From assembly GCA_029721515.1 (NCBI GenBank), contig CM056561.1:2706001-2770000 (forward strand): a stretch of 64,000 nt of DNA, in the 5' to 3' direction. Below, one piece after another: positions 60,943-64,000 of this stretch. Source of the stretch: Synanceia verrucosa (Eukaryota > Chordata > Actinopteri > Perciformes > Synanceiidae). Within the stretch, counting starts at the first letter, position 1; each line of letters begins with the position of its first letter. Both the position numbers and the translations under genes were made by a program. The notes beneath the pieces were generated by a model. It saw only the letters and a program-made list of their open reading frames with translations. It made no database searches and had not been told where the DNA came from.

Positions 60943-61479
60943 GTAGACAGAGGTGTTTATTTAGCAGTGAAAGACTGATAATACTGTGATCTATTTATCC
61001 TCATACTGATGTGGACTGTAATAATAAAAAATACCATGTAATAATAATGATAATAATGAAAGAAAGAGATGTCACCCTTTTCAAACGGCTCCATTATGGA
61101 CGCCTCCCTGGGGTTTGTGTGTGTAATAGCTCATGTTTGGAAATAAGCGTTAGTGTGCGTGAATATATGCATGAGTATGTGAGTCACGCACCACTATCCA
61201 GCCCCCTGGGCTCCACTTCTGATGCCCGTCTTTCAGCTCCTCTGCTGCACACTGAACCCAGTGAACCTTCTGCTGTTGATGCTCCCCCTCCTCCTGCTCG
61301 CTCCGTCTCTATTTATCTCCCTCACACACTCTCATGCTCGTCTCTCTCTCTTTACTTTCTTCCCAACAGTACATCTCTCTCTCTTTTCTCACGCACTCCT
61401 TGTGTTCTCTCTTTATAACTGACTACCTCTGCAGATCAGGACTCAGACAGACTCTGTGAGGTTCAGACAGACACTCAGG

Positions 61480-61480
61480 G

Positions 61481-61508
<28 letters not shown>
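61480..61508 (+). repeat. TC dinucleotide microsatellite
   Basis: About 14 TC units within a longer pyrimidine-rich stretch (about 61310-61410 and here). Confidence 0.95.
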
Positions 61509-61511
<3 letters not shown>

Positions 61512-61801
61512 TAAGTCTCTTTTAGTGGATTTGAGGCTGGAGAAAGAGGCAGACATGGAGGAGGAGTGGAAGCAGGGATGCCAATGGAAAAGAAAGATGT
61601 TGGTGCCTTTCAGACACCACTTGGTATTTGTTTTTACATCTCAACAGCAATCAAATCAAATGATAAGAGCTACGTATGTTTGTATTCATACCAATAGTAA
61701 TGTTAGTGTTGCAGACTTTCTCTCTAGATTTCGTGACTTTCATTGGCTAAGAGCTGCGAACACTGGGGTCGATCGCACTCAATGCCTTTAAAACCAGCGT
61801 T

Positions 61802-62217
61802 ATTACCTCACTGAGGGTTTTATAAAACAGAAAGTGCATTGTTCCAGATCATTTTGAGTCATATTTATTTCATTATGTTTCTGAAAACACTGAATAGCTC
61901 AAATGAAAGAAGAGACTCTCTTCTTTCATCATGAAAAAAGTGTTTGTCTTTACCTTGTTCCATTCTTGTTTTATCAGAGGTAGAGTAGAGGACACTTTCA
62001 CCAAAATCAACACTTTTTCTCCAGATTCTGTTTGTTTTGCTCTCTAATCTCGATCGTCTCCACTTCCTGTTTTGATCTCTGTGGTGTATACCGTCTCTTT
62101 ATGCTCTGACTACATCTCCCAGAAGCCCCAACATGACTCACAGGCTGTGTGAGAGCGCTCTTTGGTTCCAGCCACCGAAAAATCACTTTGACGTATAAAT
62201 ATATCAATGTAAGTTAA
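61802..62217 (+). mobile_element. TTAA-ended non-autonomous DNA element, copy 3
   Basis: Same orientation as copy 1 and close to it from TTTTATAAAACAGAAAGTG to TTTATGCTCTGACTACATCT. The right end ATATCAATGTAAGTTAA matches copy 2 better than copy 1. The left end is degraded. Confidence 0.75.
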
Positions 62218-64000
62218 TATTCCTCAAATGTTTTTTTTAAGCCTCGTTTCTGAAAAGAGTTGGGGTCAGTTTTTCAGTTGGATCATTTTTAATAATCTAG
62301 CACAGTCTTGCTTCTCAGTTTCTCAAGATCACACACCTTTGAAGCTGCTAATATTCTTCGGTAAATCAAATGCACTGATGATGGTAATGAGCTACCTGCC
62401 TTACCGGCCTGATGTGACGGTTCATCAGTGTCACAGACTTTCTTGCGAGATTCAGGGACTTTTAGAGCCCAAGACTTTCTTTGGAAAAGCAATGGCAACA
62501 CAGGTCCAAGATTACCAACCCTAGCTTTAAACATTTCACCCCATCGGTGACCCCATCGGACATTTCACAAGGAAAGGTGAAGCTCAGTATCTGTAGAGCG
62601 CTTACTTTGATCTGATGAGTCTGGCCTCTCTGGTTGAGCAGAGCTGCAGCTTTCCACCCGATCAAAGTCAAGATGTCGGACCACAAGTGGATCGTTTGGT
62701 TTGATGATTAACATGAATCCCCCAAACCATGGCGACGAGACACCAACCGAATGACCACCCAGAACACCGCCGTCATGTTCAGGCCACCTGATGTATCCAG
62801 TGTGGCCAACAACAACATGACAATAAATATGGTTTACCAGAACCAGAGGGTGGAACTTATCCCTGATATGATTGTGTTGTATATCAACTCTCCATATGGT
62901 CTATTTATAACATGGCGCTGATTAGCCGCAATACGTAACATAATGTGTGTACGACCGAACACCAAGACGGATTTACCAGAGAGACCATCCTCACTTCCAA
63001 CCTCCACCTTCATCCTCCTCATCCACATCCACATCATCTCATGTCATCCACCAGGTTGCAGAAAGTGTCGTCAGCTGCCCACATCGAGCCTCTTCTGTCA
63101 GCTACAACCTTCTCCAACAGCAGACTGCCAACAATGTGGCTCTTTTATCTGTTTGCATGTGTCTGTGTCAGCTTTTTCCATGAATGAGGATGTGTGTGTG
63201 GGAATAAGTCTCTGGGATAGTAAGGGAGGGTAGGGCTGGTGCATAAGGCAGGGTGTGTGGGGAGGGGAGGACATGTCAGCTCTTCCAGGAAGTGCCGTTT
63301 TGAGTCGCTGGTTGATGTAACTTTACCCCCCGCCCCCCCCCACAAAAAAAAAAAAACAGTACGTCATCTTTGGCCCCAGAGTTCAGAACTGCTTTGCTTG
63401 CACTTCTCTCCGGCGCATTGTGGAAGCGAAACACGCTATTAATAATCCTGGTTATGTGTGAGTTGAGTGTGAGTGAGTTGAGTGTGCGTGTTGGACGCAT
63501 CTTGAGAGTCCATCGAGCTGTGCAGAGTGTGCGTCGCATGGCATGCACCTCCGAAGAGCACCTCGGCGGACAGTTTGTCTCTGTGCATGTGGCTTTGCAT
63601 GTGTGTCAAAAAGTGTGACATTGCCCTAATGGGAATTATGCACTCACCATAAGTCACAGGTTTCATTTCCATGCCACCGCCTCACATGCTTGAATCATGC
63701 ATTGAAACAACACGCCTGTCGCTTCAGCACGTGCCTGTTGCTCGGGTATCAAGCTTGTTTTTTAGTAACGCCAATCAACATGATTGATTTTTTTCCTGTT
63801 CATGTGGTCGTGCCCTTTCTCCCCGAGGCGGCGCTGCCCTCCTTGGCCGTGCACGTTGGGAAACCCGGGTCGTGGTCATGGATAGCATAGATACGCTGTA
63901 AATGGCTAATCGGGTATCAAACCAGCGGAGAAGAAAAAGCGCCTCCACTCTGTCTCATTCATTATTCACAGCCAGCAAATGAAGTTGGTACAGTGGGAGC

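Larger units (their letters stand above)
56097..64000. other. Interval beyond the dysbindin-domain gene: no gene recognised
   Basis: Contains repeat copies C (56560-56880) and D (60455-60870), two TTAA-ended elements, a LINE-type tail near 58262-58310, and GT, AT and TC microsatellites. A GC-richer patch at about 59730-59930 and another at about 63800-63880 are the only parts that look less like neutral DNA. Neither shows a recognisable exon. Confidence 0.55.

Noticed and set aside
61456..61791. 111-residue open frame after the TC microsatellite, with ATGGAGGAGGAGTGG in a good start context
   Set aside because: No domain and no clear donor or downstream exon in the window. It runs into a TTAA-ended element.

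Overview
This window is nuclear DNA of a bony fish. The evidence is introns with GT..AG borders throughout, AT-rich intergenic DNA full of microsatellites, teleost-type dispersed repeats, and four gene families whose best matches by eye are vertebrate. Two of the genes, ss18l1 and mtg2, are also neighbours on human 20q, and CDH26 and DBNDD2 also lie on human 20q, so this looks like a conserved vertebrate block. All gene models were spliced by hand. Each complete one closes to a whole number of codons.

Layout. 241-1874 (+): the last four coding exons of ss18l1 (CREST), a Q/G/Y-rich chromatin co-activator, followed by a long 3' UTR to about 3.73 kb. 4982-8662 (+): mtg2, a complete six-exon mitochondrial Obg-family GTPase of 415 residues. 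8.7-14.5 kb: no gene, with repeats and a local duplication. 14575-21773 (-): a complete 19-exon cadherin-26-like gene of 852 residues. 27384-38473 (-): a second, upstream cadherin-26-like gene of 838 residues in the same orientation, so the two are tandem paralogs. 38.5-47.3 kb: no gene, with decayed LINE reverse transcriptase pieces and fold-back elements. 47336-56096 (-): a four-exon dysbindin-domain gene of 214 residues (dbndd2-like) with a 6.7 kb first intron. 56.1-64 kb: repeats only, as far as I can see.

How the genes relate. They do not form one pathway. Ss18l1 acts in BAF-type chromatin remodelling, mtg2 in mitochondrial ribosome assembly, the two cadherins at the cell surface, and the dysbindin-domain protein probably in the cytosol. 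Only the two cadherins are related to each other. They share exon phases along the whole ectodomain but differ in the N-terminus and the cytoplasmic tail.

The most striking feature is in the upstream cadherin gene. A minisatellite of about 35 units of roughly 40 bp (32.22-33.63 kb) begins inside exon 11 and has amplified the exon-intron junction itself, so nearly every unit carries a copy of the last codons plus a 5' splice site. The authentic donor contains an in-frame TAG, so missing it would end the protein just before the membrane anchor. Other points are a GC-AG intron, an in-frame 75-nt retainable intron, an array of short cytoplasmic exons with a duplicated pair, and several element families (TTAA-ended, tRNA-headed SINE, MITE, fold-back).
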